Below, one piece after another: positions 22,630-33,928 of a DNA stretch of 64,000 nucleotides. The stretch comes from Chimonanthus salicifolius (taxonomy: Eukaryota; Streptophyta; Magnoliopsida; Laurales; Calycanthaceae): the NCBI GenBank assembly GCA_013350335.1, contig CM023540.1:50636552-50700551 (forward strand), in the 5' to 3' direction. Within the stretch, counting starts at the first letter, position 1, and the number at the start of each line of letters is the position of its first letter. The notes below the pieces were generated by a model. That model saw nothing but the letters and a program-made list of their open reading frames with translations, was not told the origin of the DNA and ran no database searches. Made by a program: the position numbers and the translations under genes.

Positions 22630-24985
22630 ACTTTTAGGTTTTTTTATATATTTTGGTTAGTCTAGATCCGGTTATGAGAGTCTAGATTTAATCAATATTT
22701 TAGATTTTTAAGTGGTGGAGTTAATTATTTAATTCTGGGAGAGAGAACATGCAATTAAAGTGCCAAAAACTGAAAATCAAGATCAAATGGGCCAGAGATC
22801 CACTTCAATTGGGCCAAGCTAAGCTCCACAGGCTAACATTGGGCTAGGCCACAGGCAGTCCATGCGCATATTACAAGATGGGCCAGGCCAATGTGCACTC
22901 CAAAATCCAATAAAGTCCCAAGTCCTCAAGCTCAAGTCAAAGATCCACTAGAGGCTCATCTGCTCAGTTGTAGGTCCAAAACCCAAGTCCATAACCCATT
23001 CACATGCCCAAGCCTTGTCCATTTCCATGTCATCCACACCATCCAATCTTCATCTTAAAACCTAACCCTTCATCTCATACCAAAATTAGATAAAACCCTA
23101 GATCCACCTATCAAATCTAACCTATACATGCATTAACATTAGATCTAGACCATCCAACCCATCCATCATCTAGATTTACCTTAGGATCACATACATTCAT
23201 ATATCACCTCTGCATCCATTCAATTAGATCATCCATCAACCATCTAAATCATTATATCTTAGGAAATTTCATCACATCCACTCATATCATTCATAAACCT
23301 AGGAAAACCCTAGAGCCACCTTACTTATCCAATGCATACGTTCATCATCTTAGATTTAAGCCATACATATTATCATCCATCTTGATGAACTTTTGAATCT
23401 CAACCCTCCATTAGGAAACCTGCCATTTATATAATTTATTTTAATCAACTTACCTTAGAGCCATTAGATCTAGATCCCATTCAACATATCCATTCATTCA
23501 TAAAAACTTTAGATATAGAACAACTTGGAACCCAAGCAACTAAAATCTCTCCAGGCACTTGACCCAAAATTCCATCTAGTTTCATGCAACATCACCTACA
23601 CCTCATCACCCTTCCTCCCAGCAATCCAAATTCGCCCAAGGCAATGAGATACATGTCAATTTCGTGTGAAGCCTTGTGGAGGAAGAAATGGAGAAAAAAA
23701 TGGGATTTAGAAGACAAGTTTTAATAGAACTTTGGTATTTTGACCATTACTTTTCACTCCAATATATGATTGCATTCATTTTTCTTGAGTTGGAAAGAAG
23801 ACTTCAAGGGCTACAACTTTTTAGTTTACAAAATTTCATGATTCGGACGTTTACTAGGTCAACATTTAGCTCAAAGATGGTACATGTGCAAAAAATGGGA
23901 TTTGCACTCCACTTTCCAAACTAATCCTAAATCCCAATTTTTTCTCCACCATTTCTTAGCCACCAAGCCAAAGCACCCAAATTTCGTGTATACCCTATTG
24001 TAAGCCCTAGTTTTCAATCTTAAATCCCATCCATCCAAATTTCATGAGATCTAATCCAAGCCATCAATCTATAACTTAAACCTAGATTTAATCCCAACCA
24101 TCCATTCATTTCTGGAGCCTATAAATAAAGCACTAAGCACACCATCAAATTCAAATTTGACCTGGAACTTGAGAGGACCAAGGATGGAGCAAAAGACAAG
24201 AAGACAGAAGCACCATTCAAATTTACAAAGTGAGAGTTATAAATTTTATTTAATTGAACATGAGCACATGCAATAGTTAGGATCTGGATTGTAAATGTTG
24301 AATCATGATTATTAAGGTTTGATTAATTAAATTAAAAATTGTGAATCTTATCTTTATTAGTGAGCATGAATTGCATTGTAGATCTTTACACGAATTTCAG
24401 AAGGTTTTTTATTTGTTTACACATTTTGTGCGATGAACGATCTATTCCAAAAAACCACCCTTTACGTTATTGCACTTTTATTTTCAGTCATTTATGTTCT
24501 TGCAATTTAATTTTCTGTTTTTTATTCATGTTAGATTCAACGATTGTTGTATGATTTTTGTTCTAACCTAAGTTTTTTATGTTTTATTCTTTTTAAATTC
24601 TTTAATTCATGTTCTTCTTTTATTCTTTTAATTCTTTGTAATTATACTCTCTCTCTCTCTCTGTCAAAATTCATTTAATTAAGGATTGGAGATGTGGTAT
24701 TTTAATCTTATAACTTGTAATTTTAATCATGATTAAGATTATCATTTAATTCACCATTTTAATTCAAGGACAATTAATTCACACATCTTATTTGCTGATT
24801 TTTCAAGTTAGATACATGACTCATATAAAAGTTCCACTTCTTGAAAATAATTATTTTTAAAGGAACACAAATTTAATTTTAATTCATATATTTTGAGATT
24901 TTCCTTTGGGTCCGACCTCGCACTCAATCGCTATACTATACATGGTTCATACGCTTGTGAGATTTACAAATTTAAAAAATCAACA
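22630..24985 (+). repeat. F0: Athila-type LTR, 5' part removed by C1
   Basis: From its first base it matches F3 at 50664 onward (TCTAGATCCGGTTATGAGAG and following), and later F2. It ends ATCAACA like F1 and F2. The segment includes the CT-rich microsatellite at 24646-24661. The missing ~0.2 kb LTR start should lie beyond C1's other end. An ORF at 23676-23924 overlaps it and has no recognisable match. Confidence 0.82.
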
Positions 24986-25072
24986 ACTTCCTAATTTTTG
25001 ACATCTATCACATGAAATACAAAAGGTATGGGTATCATGAAACGTGGAAAGCCAGTAAAATCCACACTACAT
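24986..25072. other. Unassigned junction segment
   Basis: 87 bases between the F0 LTR end and the D1 pol fragment. The first part (TTTTTGACATC) could be a decayed tRNA-Asp primer site, since F2 has TTTTTGACGCC there. The rest matches nothing else I see. Confidence 0.4.
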
Positions 25073-26160
25073 AGTCCGGAGGAGCATGCTGAGCATTTAC
25101 GGATAGTCCTGGACACCGTGAAGAAGAATCAGTTGTATACCAAAGCAAGCAAGTGTGAATTCTGGCTATCTGAGGTTAATTTCTTGGGGCATGTTATATT
25201 AGCGGAAGGTATAGTCGTGGACCCAGTTAAAGTGGCGGCAGTTAGACAATGGAAACCTCCAAAGAATGTGACCGAAATCCGCAGCTTTCTGGGATTGGCA
25301 AGGTATTATAGGAAGTTTATTATGGACTTCTCCATGATTGCATCCCCACTTACCCGACTCACTCAGAAAGGAGTCAAATTTGAATGGTATGATGTATGCA
25401 ACCGAAGATTCGAAGAACTGAAGGAGAGGCTTACGACTGCTCCTATTCTGATTTTTCCTGAAAGAGACAAGGGCTATGAAGTATATTGTGATGCTTCAGG
25501 AGAGGGACTTGTGTGTTTTCACACTCAAAGTCAACACGTGGTGGTTTATGGTTCAAGATAGTTGAAAATCCATAAACGCCACTATCCCACGCATGATATG
25601 GAATTAACCGCAGTGGTCTTCGCTCTCAAAAGTTGGAGACACTATCTTTATGGCGAGAAGTTTGAGGTATTTTTAGATCACAAAAGCCTGAAATATTTGT
25701 TTGATCAGAAGGAACTCAACATGAGGCAACACAGATGGATGGAATATCTGGAAGATTATGAGTTTACGCTTCGATATCATCATGGCAAGGCGAACAAAGT
25801 GGCAGATGCCCTGAGCCGCATGTCACATGCTACAGTGGCCAGTTTGATTAAGAATGAATGGGGAATGCTGAATACCATTCGAAAGTTCAATTTGCTCATC
25901 AAGAACCATGGGAGAATGTATAACCTAATCATACAGTCCAACATGGTTTCCAAGATTGAACAGGAACAACGGACAGATCCGGAAGTGGAAGAGATATGGG
26001 CGAAAATGTCTAGTGGTGAGGTTATACCAGAATGGGAGTTACGACCGGGACAGTCTTTTATTCCGAGGCAGGACATATGTGCCTCAGAGCTGCAGAAGAG
26101 AGTTATTGATCGAGGCACACCAAACCAAACTCTCTGTTCATCCGGGCAGCACCAAGATGT
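25073..26160 (+). pseudogene. pol: D1 reverse transcriptase C-terminus, RNase H and integrase start, truncated
   Basis: Homology to D2 starts abruptly at [10 protein letters not shown], just after where the RT catalytic motif would be, so the element is broken at its 5' side. The RT thumb ([14 protein letters not shown]), RNase H ([38 protein letters not shown]) follow. A TAG at 25559 (CAA in D2) splits RNase H. A two-base loss near 26049 (ACAGTC against ACGGGGTC in D2) shifts the integrase N-terminus; the correct frame then reads [20 protein letters not shown]. Confidence 0.9.
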
Positions 26161-27411
26161 ATCATGATCTGAAGAAGCACTATTGGTGGCATGGACTCAA
26201 AAGAGATGTGACAGAGTTTGTTGCTCACTGCCTGACTTGTCAGCAAGTTAAGACTGAACATCGTTTGTTGCTCACTGCCTGACTTGTCAGCAAGTTAAGA
26301 TTGAACATCAGAAACCACCAGGATTATTCAAACCCTTACCAGTGCCGGAGTGGAAATGGGAACATATTTCCATGGATTTTGTAACAGGGTTACCAAGGTC
26401 ATCAAAAGGCAACGATGCAATATGGGTCGTGGTAGATCGATTGACCAAGTCTGCACACTTTCTTCCCATCAGGATGACAGATTCATCTGAGACTATGGGT
26501 CGACGGTACATCAAGGATATCATCAGACTACATGGTATCCCCAAGATTATTGTGCCAGACAGAGATGGCCGATTCACCGGCAGCGTACGGCAGAGCATGC
26601 AGTCGGTTATGGGGACAGACTTATTGATTTGCACAGTGTTCCATCCACAGACTGATGGACAGTCAGAGAGGACAATACAGACATTGGAGGATATGCTGAG
26701 AGCATGTATGTTAGACTTCAAGGGTGGATGGGAGGATCACTTATCGCTGGTTGAGTTCTCTTACAACAACAGCTACCAGGCAAGCCTCCAGACGGCTCCA
26801 TTTGAAGCGTTGTATGGTAGACCCTATAGATCACCAGTGTGTTGGACAGAGGCCAATGAACTTGCACTTATTGGACTCGAGCTAGTTGCAGAGACCACGG
26901 AGTAGTTTAAGTTTATACGGCAACACCTACTTACTACACAGAGTCGTCAGAAGAGCTACGCTGACAAGAGAAGGAGGTTCCTTGAGTTTGAAATGGAGAC
27001 TTAGTGTTCTTGAAAGTCTCACCATGAAAGGGACACATGTGATTTGGGAAGAAAGGGAAACTGTCGCCTAGATTTGTGGGGCCGTTTCCAATCTAGAAGA
27101 GGGTGGGGGAGGTGGCTTATCAATTGGCACTTCCTCCACTGTTGTCATTTTTGCACGATGTGTTCCATGTTTCTATGTTGAGGAAATACAATCTTGATCC
27201 TTCACATGTGCTGAACGTGCAAGACGTTGATGTGCAAAGCGACGTGACTTATGTGGAAAGACCGATCAGAGTAATCGGGAAAGAACAGAGGGTGCTACGG
27301 AACCAAGCCATTTATTTCGTCAAGGTGGTATGGGATCGACATGGTAATGAGGAAGCCACCTGGGAACTTGAATCAGAAATGAGAGTGGCTCATCCTGAGA
27401 TTTTTGTATGA
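26158..27411 (+). pseudogene. pol: D1 integrase and chromodomain-like tail
   Basis: Zinc finger with CLTCQQVKTEH, core with MDFVTGLP, DRDGRF and DGQSERT, and a tail ending [10 protein letters not shown]...HPEIFV. Damage: a 47-bp tandem duplication over the zinc finger, a stop at about 26903-26905, a one-base loss near 26993, and a TAG in the segment around 27093. PDRDGRF replaces the usual SDRDGRF beside the second catalytic aspartate. Natural stop at 27411. Confidence 0.9.
26216..26309 (+). repeat. 47-bp tandem duplication in the D1 integrase zinc finger
   Basis: Copies 26216-26262 and 26263-26309 differ at one base (AAGACTG and AAGATTG). It repeats the CLTCQQVKTEH codons and, not being a multiple of three, breaks the frame. 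Confidence 0.95.
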
Positions 27412-27434
27412 GTTGTTTGAAACCCTACTTCGCT

Positions 27435-27471
27435 CGATTTTCGAGATGAAAATTTCAAAAGAGGGTAATAT
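27435..27471 (+). promoter_or_regulatory. D1 polypurine tract with conserved palindrome
   Basis: TTTTCGAGATGAAAAT then AAAAGAGGG next to the LTR. The palindrome has two substitutions compared with D2. Confidence 0.85.
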
Positions 27472-30400
27472 TGTAACTTCCCAGATTTTCAACGTAATTA
27501 TTATATTGGATGTTATCTATTTTAATTGGTAAATTTAAAATTTATAGATGGAATGGATGTTTGATGGGTAAGAATTGGGGCAATAGCCCAATTATGATCC
27601 AATGGATCATGGATAGCGTTGATTCTAATTAATTGGATAAATGTGGTCAATTGGGTCAAATGCCCAATTGGGACCCAATGGGTCAAGATGAATTGATTTT
27701 TAGGGTAAATGGGTAAGGAATTGATTTAATCGGGTCATATACCCAATTAAGATATAAGGCATGAGATCCACCTCATCAAGTGAGGTGGCAAGTGTATAAG
27801 GTGACATGGAAGTGGCATAGCCAAGTGGGGCCCAAATCCTCCTCATCAAGTGAGGTGGCGTGTGGTCTAAGGTCACTTGTAGGGCCGGCCACAATGGTTG
27901 ACTTGGTCAACCATGAGTGAGTTCATAGGTGAGTTCAAGAGGGTCAAGTGAAGAGAGTTGAATTAAGGAATTAATTAAGAAATAAATTCTAAGTCTTGTG
28001 TTGGGAATGAGTTTCATTTAAGTGAAGTGAGTTAAATGGGAAGTGAGTCCAAAATAAACAAGTGAGTTGAAATGGAAGTGAAAGGGGCTTTAAGTGAGCC
28101 AAAGGGGAGGTGGAGGGTTTCCATCTCATGGAAACCCTAGACCAAAAACCATTGGGAAGGGGGAGATGGATAAGTGTAAGCCATGTGTCTCCTTGGTTAA
28201 CCAAGGGACACATGGGAAAGACCACACCTTAATGTGGGTGGTTGGGCGATTAAGGTTACACAAGTCACACCAAAACCCTTTGGCCGATCCACTCTTTGGA
28301 GAAAAGATAGAAAAAATTCCCATCTCATTCTCTCTCTCTCCCTCTCTCAAACCTTCACCTCCTTGGCCGACCCCTCCCTTAGGGTTTCACCTCAATCCCT
28401 CTCCCTCTCTACACTCCTTAGCCGAATACACCTCTAAGAAACCTAGAGATCTTCTTCTCTTCTCATCTCTCCCTCACACATTTTCGGCTCTAAACTTGGA
28501 GAAATCGAAGAATGAAGGAGGAAGGAAGCACTAAGGAAGGAGCAAAATCAGATCTAAAGAAACGGAGGAGTCGCGGGAGAGGTATGTAATATTCAACAAG
28601 GGTTTAATGATTAAGAAGAAAATAAGGGAACCATGGTTTCGGCTATGGAGTGGCCGAAACCATGGGGTTCCATTTCAGATTGGAAAGATTCGCCAAATGG
28701 TTAATAGGCCATGGATTTGAAATCCATATAAGGAATAACAATAAGATGAACATAAAGCAAGGTATTGTTCAAATCCGAAATGTGGTTTAAGAGATTGAAA
28801 AAAAAGGGACAAAACCCTAACCTTGTTGGTGGGTAACATAGTTTGTACAAATGAAGTTATGATAATGGTATTACATGATTAAATGGATGACAACATGCAT
28901 GATTAAATACGAGGAATGAAATTCATAAGAGAATGATCAAGGAACATGGTTCTGCCCTTGCATGGCCGAACCCTAATTTTTTTTATATAAGGATCAGTTG
29001 AGGACTCAAGGAAAGACAAGATGAGGTTCGTCCATGTTGTATGGCCGAACCCCATCAAATGATCTAAACATGCTGTATGTAATTTTTAAGAGAACTTATC
29101 CTCAAGGCGATATACAATGGGAAGAAGAAAAAAAATGATGAACCATGGGTTCGGCACTATTCTATGGCTGAATCCCATGGAGGAAATTTTATGAATCTAG
29201 GTATATTTAAGAGATTAAATGTTTTACTATGGATTACCTAGTTAAGGAATAAAAGGAAAGGAAATGATGATTAAAATGGAAAGAGGATGAAAAATGATGA
29301 ACAACATGGCTGAACCCCAAGGAGGAATTTTTATGGATCCAAATATGGTTTAAAGGATGGCTAAGATGGGAAGATGATGAAAAAAATGAAGAACCATGGG
29401 CCGAACCCCATGAATGACTTTTATGGACCGAGGTGTGTTTAAGAAGATAAATGGCTAGCTAGGGTTTATTAGATTAAGAAATAAAAGAATGAATAATGTA
29501 TGATTCGGATTGGTTAAAATAAACAAGGACTAAAAAGTGGGTCAAGAAGACAAAAAAAATGAGGTTCGGCCATGTTGTATGGCTGAACCCCATTGGTGGG
29601 TTTATGTTGTCGACTTGAACACTTTTCAGCCATGATGTATGGCCGAACCCCCTTGAGGGTCTTAACCGGGTTAAAGACTATAATCGTAAATGGAAATGAA
29701 CATGGGATGATGGGAATCAAATGGGTCATCGATTTGATTTTATTTATGTGTTAAATGTAATAAGGTAATGGGATTTTACAAACGGGTGTACCATCGGCTT
29801 GATGTGATTTGTGATCGGTTTTGGACAGAAACGTAAGGATACAATATTTGGACGTTGGTAGAATTCCTACCTTGTTGAAAACCTTGGACTATGTATATGT
29901 GATGTGTTTTATTTCTCTGTGTGATGATCTATTTTTGGTATCAAAATGCTATGTTTTAAGGATGGATTTCCATGCTATATGTTTAATATGAAATGGCATG
30001 ATGCACTCACATCTCATGCATGGCATGGGAGGGAACTTATGAGAGGAGTCCACTCTCCATTCGTGTATCCGATAAACAAACGTGGGGAGGGATCCGCACT
30101 GATTCCGATTATGATGTTTGAATGAGAGAGGAGTCCACGCTCTGTTCGGTGGGACCGATAAGGCATATATGGGGAGTCATGACAATGAATACCTTGATGT
30201 GGCTTGTACGTCAAGAGGATTACTTATGTGATTGTCATATGGTTGATGAGTGAGAATCATGGCATATGACACCCATGGCATGGCATTGATTTGCATGATT
30301 TTGATATTATATATCTATGTGATTTTTATACTAATCCATGTGTTTGACCCTACTCGGAATACCTACTGGGCGCGTTGACTAACGCCCTACTTCTACCTTA

Positions 30401-30867
30401 GATGATGTCACAGGGAATGGACGGATAGAAGGACGTGAAAGGAGCCAAGCTTAGGAGCTTGGATAATTTAGACTTGCTTTATTTGCGTTTTTATTTCAAA
30501 CAATGTAATTTGAGTTATTCGCATTTTGGGACTATAATAACTTAGAAGTATCTTACTATGTTTGTTTTATTTTGGACATTGGAACTTAAGTTATTAGTGT
30601 GATGGACTTCCTTGCTTAAAAATGGATAGGAATAGTCACTCTATTGTAATTCCGTATTACGTTTATTCCGTAAGTATAGCCTTACTGCGTGTGAACCATT
30701 TTTAGTGGACTTAGTCCATGCACACGTATGGTTGGCCAGTTAAGGGACGGGCTTTGGAAGCTCGGACTTAGCTCGCGTCGTGACGTCCAGCTCTCTCACA
30801 CTCTTTATTTAAAAAAAAAAAAAGTAGACTCTGATTTTCGGCGAGTGAAAAAGGGCGAGGCGTTACA
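27472..30867 (+). repeat. Shared central LTR of D1 and D2, 3396 bp
   Basis: Starts TGTAACTTCCC, ends GGCGTTACA. In the first 85 bases it differs from the D2 3' LTR at four sites. Contains pyrimidine-rich CT tracts near 28320-28420, many GGCCGAACC half-hairpins (29022-29050, 29566-29592), the conserved hairpin (30368-30387) and the CTCGCGTCGTGACG block (30772-30785). The 146-codon ORF at 28094 is closed by a stop in the other LTR. Confidence 0.95.
30368..30387 (+). other. Conserved LTR hairpin, D-family copy
   Basis: GGGCGCGTTGACTAACGCCC: GGGCG and GTT pair with AAC and CGCCC. Preceded by ACCTACT and followed by TACTTCTACC, as in the other families. Confidence 0.6.
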
Positions 30868-30869
30868 GT

Positions 30870-30881
30870 TGGTATCAGAGC
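30870..30881 (+). promoter_or_regulatory. D2 primer-binding site, initiator tRNA-Met
   Basis: TGGTATCAGAGC two bases after the LTR end. Proves that the preceding LTR serves as a 5' LTR. Confidence 0.95.
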
Positions 30882-31451
30882 AAAACTGGAAGTATGAATC
30901 TTTCAAAGTAAAATTAAGATGGTATCATGTCTCACTGACAAGATAAGAATCCCAACTAACCGACTCTTCGGAGTCCACTGCACGGGGGCCAGATTAATTT
31001 ACTTTGTTAATACTCAGACTGAAGCATTCAATCTGAGAGCAACACTTGACGAAAAAGGAATGATAGTAAGGGAAGGACAATCACTATAAAATGGATTTAT
31101 CAAACATAGTAAAATAGGAGATATTTCCTCGAAACAAGAAAAATCAAGATTTCCCCAAATTGAGAACCAATGATGGATTTATCAAACATAGCAAATAGGA
31201 GATATTCCCCGAAACAAGAAAACATTAGGATTTCCCCAAATTAAGAAATAATACTTGATACTTAGGAAATTTTTCCCCGAAAACAAGAAAACATCAGGAA
31301 TTCCCTGAATTGAGAAATAATACTTGATACATAGGAAACTTCCCCAACAACAAGAAATACAAGATGCTTATTTGGCAATTTTCCCCAAACTATGTAAACA
31401 CGGAACTTTAGGAGAAAGCTAAGTCAAATGATGTTTAAATGACTTAGGAAA
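30882..31451 (+). other. D2 leader with tandem repeats
   Basis: Non-coding leader. From about 31085 to 31350 it holds three to four imperfect copies of a ~67-bp unit with CCCCGAAACAAGAAAA, GATTTCCCCAAATTGAG, AATAATACTTGATAC and TAGGAAA. The block GACTCTTCGGAGTCCACTGC near 30962 is a perfect short dyad (GACTC...GAGTC) shared with the B1 and C1 leaders. Confidence 0.82.
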
Positions 31452-32450
31452 ATGCCTCCGAGAAGAAGAACTCGACAAAACTCGCATGTGGAGGAAGAGG
31501 TGCAGCAACCACACCAGGAGGAGGAGCAGAATAGCATGAACATTCCCGTGGTACCTCCCTTGCTGTAGAACTTGGTAAAAGCTGTAATCACTTCCGTTCT
31601 ACAGCAACATATGAACGGCAATGGAAGTACGACCACCAATGAGGCACATGATTGGAGTATGGTTAGAGACTTCCAACAGCAGCGTCCCCCTCACTTCAAA
31701 GGGAAAAAAGGACTTGCTGGAGCGGAGAATTGGCTAAGGAACATCACCAAGATCTTGACATTATTGAAGATCATCGGTAACGAAGATAGAATATTGCTGG
31801 CTACTTCGCAGTTGATCGATGATGCCGGCAAGTGGTGGGAAGTGATCGAGTGACAGCGGGCACAGATTCCAGCAGAGGAAAGGATTGAGATGACATGGGA
31901 CCAGTTCTCTGCAATGTTCCTGGATCACTATTTTCCGGAAGAAGAGAAGGAGCGCCAGACACAAGCGTTCATATCTTTGGTGCAAGGCACCATGACTCTG
32001 GCTGAGTATCATCAGGAGTTCCTTCGTCTATCATGTTATGCTTTATACATGGTGGACATGAAATACAGGAAGGCTCGTAAATTTGAGCGGGGCCTTCGAC
32101 CAAGCATCAGGGTCAAAGTGACTATCATCAAGTCACCTACATTGGCGGAAGTGGTCAGCCGAGCTACCATAGCTGAGCAAGAGCTGATAGAGACGGTGCG
32201 GTTTGTGGACAACTGCCGAGGCCAAAGCGGGGGAAGTGCTTTTCGTCCGAACAAGAGGTTCCGACCCAACTTTGGGAGACCATCACCTTCTACTGGGTCA
32301 CTGGAGGCTTTCGTCCCAATCAGTCCTCCCCATCAGTATCCATCTCTCAGGTCCCTCGAGGTGTGAGCACCTATTTTCAGTGTGGCCTGCAGGGCCATTT
32401 CAAGAGGGAATGTCTACAGAACAGTAGACCCTCTCACTCCAGGGATTCAT
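31452..32450 (+). pseudogene. gag: D2 gag and nucleocapsid, disrupted
   Basis: ATG at 31452 (MPPRRRTRQ) after the leader. An early TAG near 31566 (CAG in C1) splits off the N-terminus. The core then reads FQQQRPPHFKGKKG, ENWLRNI, LATSQLIDDAGKWWE; a TGA at 31851-31853 interrupts it; MTWDQFSAMFLDHYFPEEE and FERGLRPSIR follow to 32366. The zinc knuckle (about 32380-32420) survives in another frame as QCGLQGHFKREC but has lost its first cysteine (Tyr). No functional Gag is possible. Confidence 0.9.
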
Positions 32451-32459
32451 TTCGCCCTC

Positions 32460-32900
32460 CGACCCAATCAGCTCATTCACAAGTATCCAGGGCATATAAC
32501 TAGACAGGACGAGCACCTAATCCGACAGGATCTGGACGACTGTACACTTTAGCTCCTCATCTAGAGACGGTGGATCACTTAGTGATTCAAGGTATGGCAG
32601 TAGTTGTTAGTTCTTATGCTTTCGCATTATTTGATTTCAGAGCATCCCACTCCTTTTGTATCTGCTACATTTATATCTGCTACTAGCACCTTAGTACAAC
32701 AATTGTCCACCCCACTTACTATTGTATCCCCCATTGGAGACACATCATTGGGATTGATATGCACAGCGGTAAACATTGAACTTGCTAGACTCAGATTTGA
32801 ATTCAATTATCTGCTACTCGAGATGACTGAGTACGATATCATTTTTGGCATGGATTGGTTGGCTAACTTCTAGGCCAGCATTGACTGCCATCTTCGCAGG
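32460..32900 (+). pseudogene. D2 aspartic protease, active site changed
   Basis: Follows the Arg/Gly/Pro linker. The motif that is LFDSGASHSF in B1 is LFDFRASHS here: the aspartate remains but the Ser-Gly next to it is replaced, which should destroy activity. A frame change follows it. LGLICTAVNIELA and MTEYDIIFGMDWLANF remain, then a stop at 32871-32873. Confidence 0.88.
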
Positions 32901-33928
32901 GTGATATTTTGGTCACCTGAGGGAAAGCGATACGTGGTACATGCCGACAAACAGAGCATTCCTTTGACCAGGAGATTACATGAAGAATTGAACCACCTTG
33001 TATTGAAGAACATCATACTAGACAAGGCACTGGTGGTTGAACTGCCTGCGGTAGTGAAAGACTATGTGGAAGTATTCCCGACAGAACTCCCTGGCTTGCG
33101 ACCAAAGAGGAGATTGATTTTGAGATCAAGTTGTATCCTAGCACTACTCCAGTGTCATTGTCGCATTACCGGATGGCCCCAGCTGAGATGTCAGAGTTGA
33201 AGAGGCAAATTGATGAACTGCTCAGACTAGGATGCCTTCGGAACAGCACATCATCCTGGGGAGCCCCGGTATTATTTGTGAAGAAGAAGGACGGTACACT
33301 TCGGATGTACGTAGATTACAGGAAGTTGAACAAGCTGACCGTCAGAAACAAGTACCCTCTACCCAGGATTGATGATCTATTTGATCAACTCAGGGGTTCC
33401 AGTCACTTCTCCAAGATTGATCTGATGTCAGGCTATCATCAAATCCGGGTTAGGGATGAAGACATAGAGAAGACGGCTTTCAGGACGCGGTATGGACTAT
33501 ATGAGTATGTGGTCATGCCGTTTGGACTTACCAATGTACCAGCTGTGTTCATGGATCTGATGAATAGGATCTTCCATCCTTACTTGGACAAGTTTGTAAT
33601 TGTTTTAATTGAAGGCATCCTGATTTATTCCAAAAGTCGGGAGGAGCATGCTGAGCATTTGCGGATAGTCCTGGACACGCTGAAGAAGAATCAGTTGTAT
33701 GCCAAAGCAAGAAAGTGTGAATTCTGGTTATATGAGGTTAATTTCTTGGGGCATGTTATATTAGCGGAAGGTATAGTCGTGGACCTGGCTAAAGTGGCGG
33801 CAGTTAGAGAATGGAAAGCTCCAAAGAATGTGACTGAAATCCGCAGCTTTCTGAGATTTGCAGGATATTATAGGAAGTTTATTATGGACTTCTCCAAGAT
33901 TGCATCCCCACTTACCCGACTCACTTAG
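32901..33928 (+). pseudogene. pol: D2 reverse transcriptase with catalytic DD lost
   Basis: Linker (FWSPEGKRYVVHADKQS) and RT motifs [41 protein letters not shown]. The active-site motif [10 protein letters not shown] of relatives is [10 protein letters not shown], so both metal-binding aspartates are replaced (Glu-Gly). A frameshift near 33100-33135 separates linker and RT. The frame ends at TAG 33926-33928 (CAG in D1). Confidence 0.92.

Noticed and set aside
28094..28534. 146-codon ORF in the shared D LTR as a possible LTR-encoded gene
   Set aside because: The matching frame in the D2 3' LTR has a stop near 36658, and the composition follows the CT-rich LTR strand. No domain is visible.
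30870..30881. tRNA-Met gene
   Set aside because: Only the 12 bases complementary to the tRNA 3' end are present; this is the primer site of a retrotransposon.
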